Assembly: GCA_964418695.1 (NCBI GenBank)
Contig: CAYQMN010000001.1
Coordinates: 124,001-188,000, forward strand
From: Prado023 sp964418695
Lineage (GTDB): Bacteria; Actinomycetota; Actinomycetes; S36-B12; CAIYMF01
DNA length: 64,000 bases
Direction of reading: 5' to 3'
Positions 1 through 10,726 of this stretch are shown here, one piece after another. Numbering within the stretch: the stretch's first letter is position 1; every line of letters starts with the position of its first letter. A program made the translations under genes and the position numbers. Under the pieces are notes generated by a model. It was not told where the DNA came from and did not search any database. It saw only the letters and a list, made by a program, of their open reading frames with translations.

Positions 1-1393
<1,393 letters not shown>

Positions 1394-1704
1394 CAGTGAT
1401 TGCCTCTCATGATGGAATCCCGCAGCGCTCAGGAGTCAGGGTCAGGCACGCGGGAACGGGCGTCATTGTGTCACGGGGGATCGCGCGGCAAGCCACCCCC
1501 AGCGTCCACATGTCTCAACGATCCCGAGCGCCGATCTGTTCCCGCGACCGTCGCGAAAGCCAAGGTTCGTCGCCGATCGTCCGTGCCGCGACGCTCCGCG
1601 GCGAGCAGCGGTCCGAGTGACCGCGGCATCCAGTCAGCCAGCCGCCCGGTCCGGCGGCAGATTCCGTCGGACCGGGCGGCTGAGTCACGCGTGTGAGTGC
1701 GTCC
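1394..1704. other. Intergenic region between metY and sigA
   Basis: About 310 bases without a convincing gene. It holds the hairpin that ends metY transcription (1640-1681) and must contain the sigA promoter. I see no clear -35/-10 pair and no conserved coding frame. Confidence 0.6.
1640..1681 (-). terminator. Hairpin terminator downstream of metY
   Basis: A perfect 14-bp inverted repeat (AGCCGCCCGGTCCG and its complement) with a 14-base loop lies 24 bases past the metY stop. There is no T-run, which is usual for GC-rich actinomycetes. Confidence 0.6.
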
Positions 1705-3021
<1,317 letters not shown>

Positions 3022-3139
3022 CTCGTCTCCTCGTATCGGCCCCGAAGGGCTGTGCGGGTGACGTTGGTCCGGCGCCGGCCATGGCCGACGGGTCCGAACC
3101 CTCGTCAAGGGGGTTCGGGGCCTTGCTGGGCAAGACCCG

Positions 3140-3252
3140 CGCTTGCTGGCCTGCCGGGAGGCAGGACAACCAGGTCCACACCTGGGGCACCCCACCGCGG
3201 TCGGAGGGTTGCCGCCCAGCAAGCCAGGGCTTGTCGCTGGAACTCGTGACCT
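3140..3252 (-). promoter_or_regulatory. SAM riboswitch (SAM-I/SAM-IV clan) in the metY leader
   Basis: Read on the minus strand, the leader shows the SAM-aptamer core. It opens with AGGTCACGAG, then has CAAGCCCTGGCTTGCTGGGC, GGCAACCCTCC, CGCGGTGGGGTGCCCC and closes with GGACCT. The 5' AGGTC (3252-3248) pairs with the 3' GACCT (3176-3172) to form P1. A further hairpin (CCTGCC...GGCAGG, 3150-3165) directly follows P1, as in the actinobacterial SAM-IV form. This arrangement upstream of metY is well known in actinomycetes, and SAM binding is expected to lower metY expression. Whether it is SAM-I or SAM-IV is inferred from layout only. Confidence 0.87.
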
Positions 3253-3321
3253 GCGCGGGAACTTACAGGGCGCGCCGGGCACCCGCAACCGTCTCACAGC
3301 CGTGTCGAGCGCGGCCTTGGG

Positions 3322-3351
3322 GCGCAAGGGCCGGCCGGTGGGCCCTTGCGC
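3322..3351 (-). terminator. Hairpin between the P450 gene and the metY leader
   Basis: A perfect 11-bp inverted repeat (GCGCAAGGGCC / GGCCCTTGCGC) with an 8-base loop. It probably insulates the metY promoter and riboswitch from the P450 transcript. Confidence 0.55.
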
Positions 3352-3406
3352 ACACCGCTGGTCAGCGGACCCGCAGTGACAGGGCCGATAGGACCGGCCC
3401 CGCATG

Positions 3407-3437
3407 CCGCGCGGGACCGATCAAGCGGTCCGCGCGG
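3407..3437 (-). terminator. Hairpin terminator just past the P450 stop codon
   Basis: CCGCGCGGGACC and GGTCCGCGCGG form a near-perfect stem a few bases after the P450 stop. Confidence 0.5.
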
Positions 3438-3443
3438 GGCGGC

Positions 3444-4634
3444 TCAATCCTGGCCGAGCTCGTCCCAGCGGATTCGGACCTCGGAGAAGCCCCCGGCCGG
3501 GTAGCGCGCTCGGACCGGCTCGCCGGCCAGCCGGAAGCGCGGGAGTCCGTCCAGCAGGGCCGCCAGCACCGCCCCGAGCTCGGCCCGGGACAGCCCCTCG
3601 CCGGAGCAGTAGTGCGGACCCCGGCCGTAGAGCAGGTTGTCGGCGGGGTCGCGATCCAGGCGGAACTCGGTCGGGTCGTCGAAGACCATCGGATCGCGCT
3701 GGACGCCCGGCCACAGGATCGTGACCCGCGACCCATCCGGGATCGTGCGGCCCCCGAGCTCGACCGCCCGCGTGGCACGCCGGCGGTTGGCGATGAGGGG
3801 CGGCTGCAGGCGCAGCATCTCGTCCATGGCCGCCTGCCACTGCTCCGGATGCTCGCTCAGGTGTGCCTGCAGGTCCGGACGCCGAGCGAGGAACTCCACC
3901 ACGATCCCCACGGACGCCGCGATCGTGCCCAGCTCCCCCGCGGTCCAGTTGCGCACGATCCTGACCAGCTCGTCGTCGGTGAGCGGCCGGTCGCCGATCC
4001 GCGCGTCGAGCAGCTCGTGGGTCAGCGTCCGTGAGGCGTCCGGCGACGCCGCGCGGGCCGCGGCCAGCTGATCGACGATGATCCGGTCGAACTGGGCGGC
4101 CACCCGCGCCAGCTCGTCGCGGTCCCGGCGGCGAGTGGCCTCCTGCGAGTCCGCCGACCACCGCCGCAGTGCGTCGGCGACGGCGGGCGGCCAGCCCAGG
4201 TAGGAGCACTGGGCCAGCGCGGCGTACGGCTCGCCCAGCGCCGCCATCACCTCGGTGGACTGCGGGGCGTCTGCGGGCCGCGGCGCACGGTGAAGCCCGG
4301 CGACCAGCTCGTCGGCGAGCTGCCGCAGCGCCGGCCCGAAGGACGCCACCCGCTCGCCGGTGAAGCACCGGTCGATGATCGCCCGGAAGGTCGCATGCTC
4401 GGCGCCGTCCATGCCGTTGGGGATCGCGACGTGCGCGGACACCCGCGAGCTGAAGGTCTCCGGGTCGGCCAGGGCGCCCAGCACGTCGGCATGGCGCAGC
4501 AGCGACCACCCCTGCGCCTCGCTGTGCGCGACCGGACATCGGTCGCGCAAGGAGTCGTAGGCCGACACCTGGTCGTGAACCACGGACTCGTCCCGCGGAT
4601 CCCAGTCGAAGTCCGTCGATGCAGCGCTCGTCAC
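3444..4634 (-). CDS. Cytochrome P450
   Basis: A 396-residue soluble bacterial cytochrome P450, a heme monooxygenase of unknown substrate. Seen: the heme-ligand loop YGRGPHYCSGEGLSR with the cysteine near residue 343, the K-helix ExxR (EMLR, ~272-275), and an I-helix AGELGT (~232-237) that keeps the acidic/Thr pair of the oxygen-binding groove. The first residue of the heme loop is Tyr, not the usual Phe. No ferredoxin or reductase gene is adjacent, so the electron donor is unknown. The GTG at 4634 was chosen because a -10-like TACGGT sits seven bases upstream, suggesting a leaderless message. An in-frame ATG at 4682 lacks a ribosome-binding site. Confidence 0.9.
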   Translation of the reverse strand: MTSAASTDFDWDPRDESVVHDQVSAYDSLRDRCPVAHSEAQGWSLLRHADVLGALADPETFSSRVSAHVAIPNGMDGAEHATFRAIIDRCFTGERVASFGPALRQLADELVAGLHRAPRPADAPQSTEVMAALGEPYAALAQCSYLGWPPAVADALRRWSADSQEATRRRDRDELARVAAQFDRIIVDQLAAARAASPDASRTLTHELLDARIGDRPLTDDELVRIVRNWTAGELGTIAASVGIVVEFLARRPDLQAHLSEHPEQWQAAMDEMLRLQPPLIANRRRATRAVELGGRTIPDGSRVTILWPGVQRDPMVFDDPTEFRLDRDPADNLLYGRGPHYCSGEGLSRAELGAVLAALLDGLPRFRLAGEPVRARYPAGGFSEVRIRWDELGQD

Positions 4635-4641
4635 GCGGCCC

Positions 4642-4647
4642 ACCGTA
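4642..4647 (-). promoter_or_regulatory. Predicted -10 element of a leaderless P450 transcript
   Basis: TACGGT (TANNNT type) is seven bases before the GTG at 4634, the spacing at which transcription would begin on the start codon. No clear -35. Confidence 0.45.
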
Positions 4648-4757
4648 GACAGTGCCTGCGCAGAGGCGGTCCCCGGCGCCATGCGAAGGCGCTTCGCCGC
4701 GCCCGCGACCAACACCCGGCCGCGGGCGCGGACATCCCGATTCCGGAGACGCCCTGC

Positions 4758-4763
4758 GACAAT
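4758..4763 (+). promoter_or_regulatory. Predicted -10 element of a leaderless patatin transcript
   Basis: GACAAT lies six bases before the ATG at 4770. The same GACAAT-N6-start arrangement occurs at dapB. There is no good ribosome-binding site at this start. Confidence 0.45.
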
Positions 4764-4769
4764 GCCGAG

Positions 4770-5843
4770 ATGACCCCGCGCACCGCCTTCGTCCTGGGTG
4801 GCGGCGGTGTGCTCGGGGCCGCAGAGGTCGGGATGCTCAAGGCGCTGCTTGCCGCCGGGATCGTCCCGGACCTGATCGTGGGCACCTCGATCGGAGCGGT
4901 CAACGGGGCCCTGCTGGCCGCGGATCCCACGCGTGCCGGAGTGACCAGGCTGGCCAAGGTCTGGGAGAACGTGGCTGCCGACGGCCCGATCGGGGGCTCG
5001 ATGCGCTCGCGGGTCAGCGCGCTGGCCAGCACCCGCGCGAAGGCGACCAGCCACCCCGAGCCGCTGCGCCGGCTGCTCACCGAGAACCTGCCCGTGGAGC
5101 GCTTCGAGGACCTGCAGGTCCGGTTCGAGTGCGTGGCCGCCTCCATCGAGCGGGCGATGGAGCACTGGTTCACCGAGGGCCCGATCGTGCCGGCCGTCAT
5201 GGCATCGGCTGCGCTGCCCGGCCTGTTCCCGCCGGTGCGGATCGACGACGAGCACTTCATCGACGGTGGCATCGTGAACTCCATCCCGCTGGACCGGGCC
5301 CGCAAGGCCGGCGCCGAGCGCGCCTTCGTGCTGCAGGTCGGAAGGGTCGAGCAGGAGCTCTCGCCCGCGAAGCGACCGTGGGAGGTGCCCGTGGTCGCGT
5401 TCGAGGTGGCCCGCCGGGCACGGTTCCACGCGGCGCTGGCCCGGTCCCAGGATTCGCTGGAGGTGCACGTCCTGCCCACCGGCGGGCTCGCGCCCCGGCC
5501 GATGGATCGCGCCAACTTCGACCTGTTCGACACTTCGCGGGTCACCGATCGGATGGACGCCGCCGAGCTGGCCACCGCCGAGTACCTGGCCGAGCACCTG
5601 CCGGCACGACGCCCCCGCCGAGGGGAGGGTGGCGCGAGGCCACGATCTCCGGGCTTGACGAAGCCCGCCGCGAGCACCCCGGCAGCGACGTCGGCCCCGG
5701 AGGCGGGGGCCCCGGAGGCGGTGGCCGCGGGCAACGAGGGCGAGGCCGCCGAAACCCGCAAGCCCGTCCGTCGCCGCTCCGCCAAGGCAGGCGCCCCGAC
5801 CCGCCGGAAGGCACCCACCCGCAGCGAGGAAGCCGACGCATGA
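4770..5843 (+). CDS. Patatin-like phospholipase family protein
   Basis: A 357-residue patatin-family serine acyl hydrolase, predicted to cleave acyl chains from (phospho)lipids. The oxyanion loop GGGGVLG is at ~10-16, the nucleophile elbow GTSIG has Ser ~40, and the catalytic Asp is in DGG at ~165, so the Ser-Asp dyad is complete. The last ~70 residues are a low-complexity Ala/Pro tail that turns basic (KPVRRRSAK, TRRKAP), possibly a membrane-contacting tail (inference). The stop overlaps the start of the acyltransferase gene (ATGA), so the two are translationally coupled and may act on the same lipid pool. Substrate unknown. Confidence 0.88.
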   Translation: MTPRTAFVLGGGGVLGAAEVGMLKALLAAGIVPDLIVGTSIGAVNGALLAADPTRAGVTRLAKVWENVAADGPIGGSMRSRVSALASTRAKATSHPEPLRRLLTENLPVERFEDLQVRFECVAASIERAMEHWFTEGPIVPAVMASAALPGLFPPVRIDDEHFIDGGIVNSIPLDRARKAGAERAFVLQVGRVEQELSPAKRPWEVPVVAFEVARRARFHAALARSQDSLEVHVLPTGGLAPRPMDRANFDLFDTSRVTDRMDAAELATAEYLAEHLPARRPRRGEGGARPRSPGLTKPAASTPAATSAPEAGAPEAVAAGNEGEAAETRKPVRRRSAKAGAPTRRKAPTRSEEADA

Positions 5844-6931
5844 GCGGGCGCGTACCACCCCGCTGGGTGCGGCGAGTCGTCATCGACCCGCTGTTCCTGG
5901 CGCTCGGCGGGTGGCTGCTCTTCGTGGCGATCCCGGTCCTGATCATCGCGGTGACCGTGCTGTCCTTCGTGCTGCCCCGATCGTTGCGGCCCCTGCGCGT
6001 GATCGGCTTCGCGCTGGTCTATCTCACGGTCCAGGTGTTCGGCGTGGCGGCCTGCTTCCTGGCCTGGATCGCCAGTGGCTTCGGCTGGGCCCTGCGCCGC
6101 CCCTGGTGCGTCGAGTTCCACTACCAGCTTCTGCGCGCCGCGCTGGGCACGCTCTTCTGGTTCGGGACGCGGTACTTCCACCTCGACGTCGAGCGCGACG
6201 GGCCGCCGCTGCCCGGCGACGACGGCGACCCCACCACCGACGAGCTCCCGCTGCTGGTGATGAGCAGGCACGCCGGGCCCGGCGACTCGTTCCTGCTCGT
6301 GCACGAGCTGCTGTCCTGGGCCGGGCGCCGGCCGCGCATCGTGCTCAAGCACACCCTGCAGTGGGATCCTCTGATCGACATTCTCCTGAACCGCCTGCCC
6401 ATGCGCTTCGTGGACCCCAGCTCCGCGCATCAGGACGAGTCGCTGGCCGCGATCGGCCGGCTGGCCGCCACGATGGAGCCACGCGACGCGATCCTGATCT
6501 TCCCCGAGGGCGGCAACATCACGCAGACGCGCCGGCTGCGCGCCATCGAGCGGCTGCGTACCTCGGGCCGACAGGACGCTGCGGACCGGGCCGAGCGGAT
6601 CGTCCATCTGATGCCCCCGCGCACGCGGGGCGTGCTGGCAGCCCTGTCGGCCAACCCCGAGCTGCACGCCGTGATCGTCTCGCACACCGGGCTGGACCAG
6701 CTGGACTCGCTGGGCGACATCTGGCGCGAGCTGCCCTTGGACAAGACCTTGCACCTGCGCTGGCGCATCACGCCCGCGTCGCAGATCCCCCAGGACGCCG
6801 ACGGCCTGTCCGACTGGCTGTTCACGCAGTGGGAGGAGATGGACCGCTGGGTGGAGCTGCACCGCTCGGGCGCATCGGCGGACCTCGGCGACCAGCCCGG
6901 ACGCGCCGAGCCCGAGCCGCCCGCTGCCTGA
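5840..6931 (+). CDS. 1-acylglycerol-3-phosphate acyltransferase (PlsC)-like membrane protein
   Basis: A 363-residue protein with two N-terminal hydrophobic segments (~18-45 and ~53-80), then a PlsC-type acyltransferase domain. The HX4D catalytic motif is in SRHAGPGDS (His ~144, Asp ~149) and FPEGGN is at ~221-226. The family transfers acyl groups to glycerol phosphates or lysophospholipids at the inner membrane face. Translational coupling to the upstream patatin gene suggests a deacylation/reacylation pair, but the actual acceptor is not shown by the sequence. Convergent with the DUF4192 gene, only 21 bases away. Confidence 0.88.
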   Translation: MSGRVPPRWVRRVVIDPLFLALGGWLLFVAIPVLIIAVTVLSFVLPRSLRPLRVIGFALVYLTVQVFGVAACFLAWIASGFGWALRRPWCVEFHYQLLRAALGTLFWFGTRYFHLDVERDGPPLPGDDGDPTTDELPLLVMSRHAGPGDSFLLVHELLSWAGRRPRIVLKHTLQWDPLIDILLNRLPMRFVDPSSAHQDESLAAIGRLAATMEPRDAILIFPEGGNITQTRRLRAIERLRTSGRQDAADRAERIVHLMPPRTRGVLAALSANPELHAVIVSHTGLDQLDSLGDIWRELPLDKTLHLRWRITPASQIPQDADGLSDWLFTQWEEMDRWVELHRSGASADLGDQPGRAEPEPPAA

Positions 6932-6952
6932 CCAGTGCACCCCACGCACCCG

Positions 6953-8062
6953 TCACCCCGCGTGACCGGAGACCTTGGACCCCACCGGTGGGACGGCGGT
7001 CGCCGCCAGGCACCTGTCCACGGTGAGGCCCTCGAAGCTGGCCCGCCAGCGCTCCGGGTCCAGGCCCGCCTCGATCACCGCACCGAGCAGGGCCGCCAGC
7101 CGGTACTCGGGGTCGTGCCGCACGGCGGCCTCCAGCGCGACCCGGGCCAGGGCCCCGTTGCCTCGCAGCCAGGCTGCCGCCGCCAGCAGGCTGGCAGCTC
7201 CGGCACCCTGCCCCGGGGGTGCGCTGCGGACCAGGTCACTGAGCCGGTCGATCGACACCGCCCACTGACCGGCGGGCGCGTGCGAGCGCACGAGCTGCAG
7301 GAGCACCGCATCGCGGATCCCGGCATCGGCCAGCGCCAGAAGGATGCGGGCACAGACCCGCTCGGTGAGCTGAGGCGTCGCCGGGCGCCGCACCGGCCGG
7401 ACCCTGGCAGCCGGAACGTCGGTGGGCACGAGCACCCGGCACACGTCGCGGACCTGGGCCCGGCGCCAGGCGTCCCTGGTGCGCGGTGCCCGACTGGCCG
7501 CGACCAGGCGGGCGACCTGCTCGCACCGCTGCGGATCCGCTGCCAGGCAGACGGCCAGGTCCTCGCGGCTGCCCAGCGGCGCGAACCCGGCGTACGCGAA
7601 CTCCGCTCGCGTCGTGGTGAGCTCGTCGAGGTCGAGCGGCGCGGCGTCCTGGCAGCAGGACGGGTCCGCGCATTGATCCCAGGCGACTCGACCGTTGGTC
7701 GCAAGAGCGGCATTCACGGGGACCGAACGCCGGGCCAGCAGCCTGCGAAGCTCGGCGATGAACGCCGTCGCGATCAGGTCGCGACGGGCTGCGTCGTCGG
7801 GGGTGGAGCGGATCCAGGCCACCAGATGGACCTCGTCGCCGCCGATCCTGACGATGGACTCGGCGAGGGCCTGGGCTCGGTCAGGCACGTCCCGCCCGTC
7901 CCCGAGGTCCGCTCGCGCGAGCACCGGTGAGCTGCCTCGACCGGGAACGCCTTGGATGAATGCCACGACGGACTCGTCGGGCTCGAACCCCAGCATGGGG
8001 GCACAGCACGCGACGAGCGCCGCCTCGGTACGGATGACAGGCAATTGCGCAGTGTGGGTCAT
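6953..8062 (-). CDS. DUF4192 family protein
   Basis: A 369-residue cytoplasmic protein of the actinobacterial DUF4192 family, function unknown. The N-terminus has the family hallmark LVACCAPMLGFEPDESVVAF. The middle has a DPSCCQD Cys pair, and the C-terminal third is helical with repeated Ala/Leu segments ending near RCLAATAVPPVG. The ATG at 8062 follows GTGAGGGT at suitable spacing. There is no operon partner that explains its role; it is followed convergently by the acyltransferase. Confidence 0.8.
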   Translation of the reverse strand: MTHTAQLPVIRTEAALVACCAPMLGFEPDESVVAFIQGVPGRGSSPVLARADLGDGRDVPDRAQALAESIVRIGGDEVHLVAWIRSTPDDAARRDLIATAFIAELRRLLARRSVPVNAALATNGRVAWDQCADPSCCQDAAPLDLDELTTTRAEFAYAGFAPLGSREDLAVCLAADPQRCEQVARLVAASRAPRTRDAWRRAQVRDVCRVLVPTDVPAARVRPVRRPATPQLTERVCARILLALADAGIRDAVLLQLVRSHAPAGQWAVSIDRLSDLVRSAPPGQGAGAASLLAAAAWLRGNGALARVALEAAVRHDPEYRLAALLGAVIEAGLDPERWRASFEGLTVDRCLAATAVPPVGSKVSGHAG

Positions 8063-8152
8063 GACGCAGACCCTCACGCCAGAGCGCAACTCGGCCCAGG
8101 CTCTAGGCCGAGTTCCTGTGCAAGCCCTGCATCGACGCAGAGCGGAATGTCC

Positions 8153-8602
8153 TCAGGGCTTCTCGCCGACCGCCAGGATCCGCGCCGTCCAGACGCCAGC
8201 GGGCGCCCGGACGGGGCACTGATCGCCCGCGACGTGCCCGAGCAGGGCCACCGCCAGGGGGGAGGACGAGGAGATGCGCTCGTCGTCCAGCGCCGCCTCC
8301 TCGGGGTCCACGATGCGAACCACCCGCGTGCGGCCGTCGGTGTCGGCGAAGGACACGCGGCTGCCCAGCGCGATCTCCGCGCCGAGCGTCGCCGGATCGA
8401 TCTCCTCGGCGGTCGCCAGCACGGAGACCAGCCGGTCGTGCTCAGCCTGGAGCCGCTCGAAGTCCGCGACCACCCGCTCGTCGCGCTCGTCCTCGACAAG
8501 CAGGGGACGCATCGCGGGCAGCACCTCGTCGGCCAACTCCGCGACCCGTGCCCGCAGCTGCCGACGCCCCTCGATCGTGAGCTTGGTTCGGCTACTGGTC
8601 AT
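8153..8602 (-). CDS. GreA/GreB-family transcription elongation factor-like protein
   Basis: 149 residues. The N-terminal half is a predicted antiparallel coiled coil with an acidic turn (VEDERDER, ~36-43), where GreA carries the residues that reach the polymerase active site. The C-terminal half matches the GreA/GreB FKBP-like domain, with ISSSSPLAVALLGHVAGD near 110-127. GreA proper is ~158 residues with a conserved GD-x-ENAEY tip that is not present here. This may be an actinobacterial paralogue or a Gre-like regulator and not the canonical cleavage factor. The start at 8602 follows GAGAGGA. Confidence 0.75.
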   Translation of the reverse strand: MTSSRTKLTIEGRRQLRARVAELADEVLPAMRPLLVEDERDERVVADFERLQAEHDRLVSVLATAEEIDPATLGAEIALGSRVSFADTDGRTRVVRIVDPEEAALDDERISSSSPLAVALLGHVAGDQCPVRAPAGVWTARILAVGEKP

Positions 8603-8837
8603 GGTGGTCCTCTCGGCTTCGTCCTGGCGATGATCCGGCGCTGCTGCGACGTTCGCCGCAGGCTACCTGCCTGCACCTGCGGTCCACCGACCAGCCAGCC
8701 ACAGGGCAGTTGCGAGCTTGCGCGATCCGATCCCGCGGGGCGTCGCGCGTGGAAGGGCCCGAGCGCCCCGCGGCTTCCCCTCCGCAGAGCACCCGGGCCC
8801 GGGCATGAGAGTAGTGGGCAGCCGCCCAGCCTGGGTC

Positions 8838-8874
8838 AGCCGATCCCCTCCGGCGTGTCCGGACGGGATCGGCT
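8838..8874 (-). terminator. Hairpin terminator of the proline-rich membrane protein gene
   Basis: AGCCGATCCC and GGGATCGGCT form a perfect 10-bp stem with a further inner pairing, about 20 bases past the stop at 8893. Confidence 0.55.
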
Positions 8875-8892
8875 GGCGTCAGGCCTCACAGG

Positions 8893-9717
8893 TCACGCGG
8901 GCTGGACGGCGATGTGACCATCGGTGAACCAGCGCCAGGCGTAGGCCAGGGCGATGCCGGTCACTGGCAGGGTGACCAGCAGGCCCACACCGCACAGCAG
9001 GGCCCCGACCATGTTCAGCCCGATGCACACCAGCAACAGCAGCACCAGACTGCCGACGTTCGCCGAGGTGACGTCGAAGGACGCCCGCAGCGCCGCCACC
9101 GGGTCGGTGCGCGGAGTGCCCCCGCTCTGCCCGGCGACGTTGTCCACCACCGCGTAGCCGAAGAACTGCAGAAGGTAGGCCGCGATGATGCCCGGGAGCA
9201 GGCAGAGGACCGAGCCGATCATGACCAGCACCATCGTGATCAGACCGGCGATGGCATAGGAGAGCAGCCCGTCCGTGGTGACGATCTGATCCAGCGCCGG
9301 GGTACGGCCGTCGACGATCATCAAGGCCGCACGGATGATCGCCATGCCGACCATCAGCGAGATCAGGACCGAGGCGATGTTCAGCAGGAACCGCAGGAAG
9401 AACCCGGGGTCCAGAAGCCACACGATGCCCATGAAGGCCATCTGGATGCCCAGAACCACGAGCGCGATGACCAGCAGCGGGCCGATGTTGCTCTTGAAGC
9501 CCGCCCAGCCATAGGACAGTGCGGCCGCGACGTCCAGCGGGCGATCAGAGCCGACGGCTGGAGCCGACGGCACCCCCGGTGGCGGTGGCGGCACGAATCC
9601 ACCCGTCGGTGGGCCGGCCGGGGGCGGTGGGGGCGGGACCGCCCCCTGGCCGGGCGGGGGCCCGTCCGGGGAGATCGAGCCCTCCGGGGAGGGCGGGGTG
9701 GGCTGGTCGTCGCTCAT
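8893..9717 (-). CDS. Proline-rich membrane protein, function unknown
   Basis: 274 residues. The first ~55 residues are Pro/Gly-rich and disordered (runs of PPPPP). The rest is membrane-embedded, with about five or six hydrophobic segments from ~80 onward, including LLVIALVVLGIQMAFMGIVW and LVLLLLVCIGLNMVGALLCG. Such cytoplasmic proline-rich heads before a DUF975/YciC-like membrane core are common in actinomycetes; no enzymatic motif is visible. The ATG at 9717 has a GGAGGAA site. Monocistronic with its own terminator. Confidence 0.75.
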   Translation of the reverse strand: MSDDQPTPPSPEGSISPDGPPPGQGAVPPPPPPAGPPTGGFVPPPPPGVPSAPAVGSDRPLDVAAALSYGWAGFKSNIGPLLVIALVVLGIQMAFMGIVWLLDPGFFLRFLLNIASVLISLMVGMAIIRAALMIVDGRTPALDQIVTTDGLLSYAIAGLITMVLVMIGSVLCLLPGIIAAYLLQFFGYAVVDNVAGQSGGTPRTDPVAALRASFDVTSANVGSLVLLLLVCIGLNMVGALLCGVGLLVTLPVTGIALAYAWRWFTDGHIAVQPA

Positions 9718-9934
9718 GGGGTTCCTCCGCAGATGCAGGTCGCTGTTCGGCCGCCAGCCTAGAAGCAGCCAGGACCGGCTTGTGTCCCATCGAACACGAC
9801 GCGCGCGGGCCGCCGAGACGCGCGAGCAGCACAGCGCGCGCGTGGAAGGTCCACCCAGTCCAAGGCGGAAGCTCGCCTGCGCGAAGGCTCGGCACCGGCG
9901 AGGATGGGCACCCACGATCACGAGAGGACATCAC

Positions 9935-10579
9935 ATGGCACGCATCAAGGTGCTGGGCGCGACCGGCCACGGAGGCGGGGCGGTCGTGTCCGAGGCCGCC
10001 CGGCGGGGCCACGGCGTGACCGCGTACAGCCGGCACGCTCCGACGGCGCCGGTCCCGGGCGTGACGTATGTCACCGGCTCGGTGCTGGAGCCGGAGATCC
10101 TGGCCGCGACCGTCGCCGAGACCGATGTCGTCTTCGGGGCGCTGTCCCCGCGCGGCGACATGGCCGGCGCCCTGGAAGGGGTGCTGGAGGACCTGATCGG
10201 GCTGGCCGACCAGGCCGGTGTCCGGCTCGGCTGGCTGGGCGGCGCCTCCTCCTTGCTCGTGGAGCCGGGCGGGCCTCGCCTGTTCGACGTGCACACCATG
10301 CCCGACGAGGTGCTCCCCGAGGTGCTCACCGGCATGGCCGCCCTCGACCGGCTGCGGGCGACCCCGGAGTCGCTGGACTGGTTCTACGTGAGTCCACCGG
10401 CCGACTTCGGCGCCTGGTTGCCACAGATCGTGACCGGCCAGTACCGGCTGAGCGACGACGTGCTGCTCAAGGACGCCGAAGGGCGGTCCTACATCTCCGC
10501 CGCCGACCTGGCCGTGGCCGTGGTCGACGAGATCGAGAACCCGACGCATCGCCGGGCACGGTTCACCGTGGCGCACTGA
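9935..10579 (+). CDS. NAD(P)H-binding SDR-like protein
   Basis: A 214-residue NAD(P)-binding Rossmann protein of the atypical SDR / NmrA-like group. The N-terminus IKVLGATGHGGG is the dinucleotide-binding loop (GATGxxG type), followed by the Arg of TAYSRH. A later SYISAADLAVAVVDEIENP segment is typical of these putative flavin-reductase or epimerase-like proteins. Substrate and role are unknown. GAGAGGA precedes the ATG. It converges with nrdJ across a strong terminator. Confidence 0.8.
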   Translation: MARIKVLGATGHGGGAVVSEAARRGHGVTAYSRHAPTAPVPGVTYVTGSVLEPEILAATVAETDVVFGALSPRGDMAGALEGVLEDLIGLADQAGVRLGWLGGASSLLVEPGGPRLFDVHTMPDEVLPEVLTGMAALDRLRATPESLDWFYVSPPADFGAWLPQIVTGQYRLSDDVLLKDAEGRSYISAADLAVAVVDEIENPTHRRARFTVAH

Positions 10580-10657
10580 GCTCCTCACGGGGCACTGAGC
10601 TCCCAGCGCGCGTCTGGCCCAGGTCCGGCGCACCCACGCCCCGCGGCCTGAGGCCGC

Positions 10658-10690
10658 AGGTCCCCCCGGGAACGACTCCCGGGGGGACCT
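10658..10690. terminator. Bidirectional terminator between the SDR-like gene and nrdJ
   Basis: A perfect 13-bp stem, AGGTCCCCCCGGG with its complement, and a 7-base loop, sitting between two convergent genes. Confidence 0.75.
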
Positions 10691-10726
10691 GTCGACGCGT
10701 CCGGCTCAGTCGACGCGTCCGGCTCA
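10691..10726. repeat. Exact 18-bp tandem duplication overlapping the nrdJ stop codon
   Basis: GTCGACGCGTCCGGCTCA occurs twice back to back. The second copy ends with the complement of the nrdJ TGA, so a copy of the stop region lies just downstream of the real one. Confidence 0.9.

Larger units (their letters stand above)
3022..3443. other. Leader and intergenic region between the P450 gene and metY
   Basis: No gene. In minus-strand order it holds two hairpins that end P450 transcription, a short stretch that must contain the metY promoter, the SAM riboswitch aptamer, and an expression platform with a 7-bp hairpin at 3095-3117. Confidence 0.7.
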
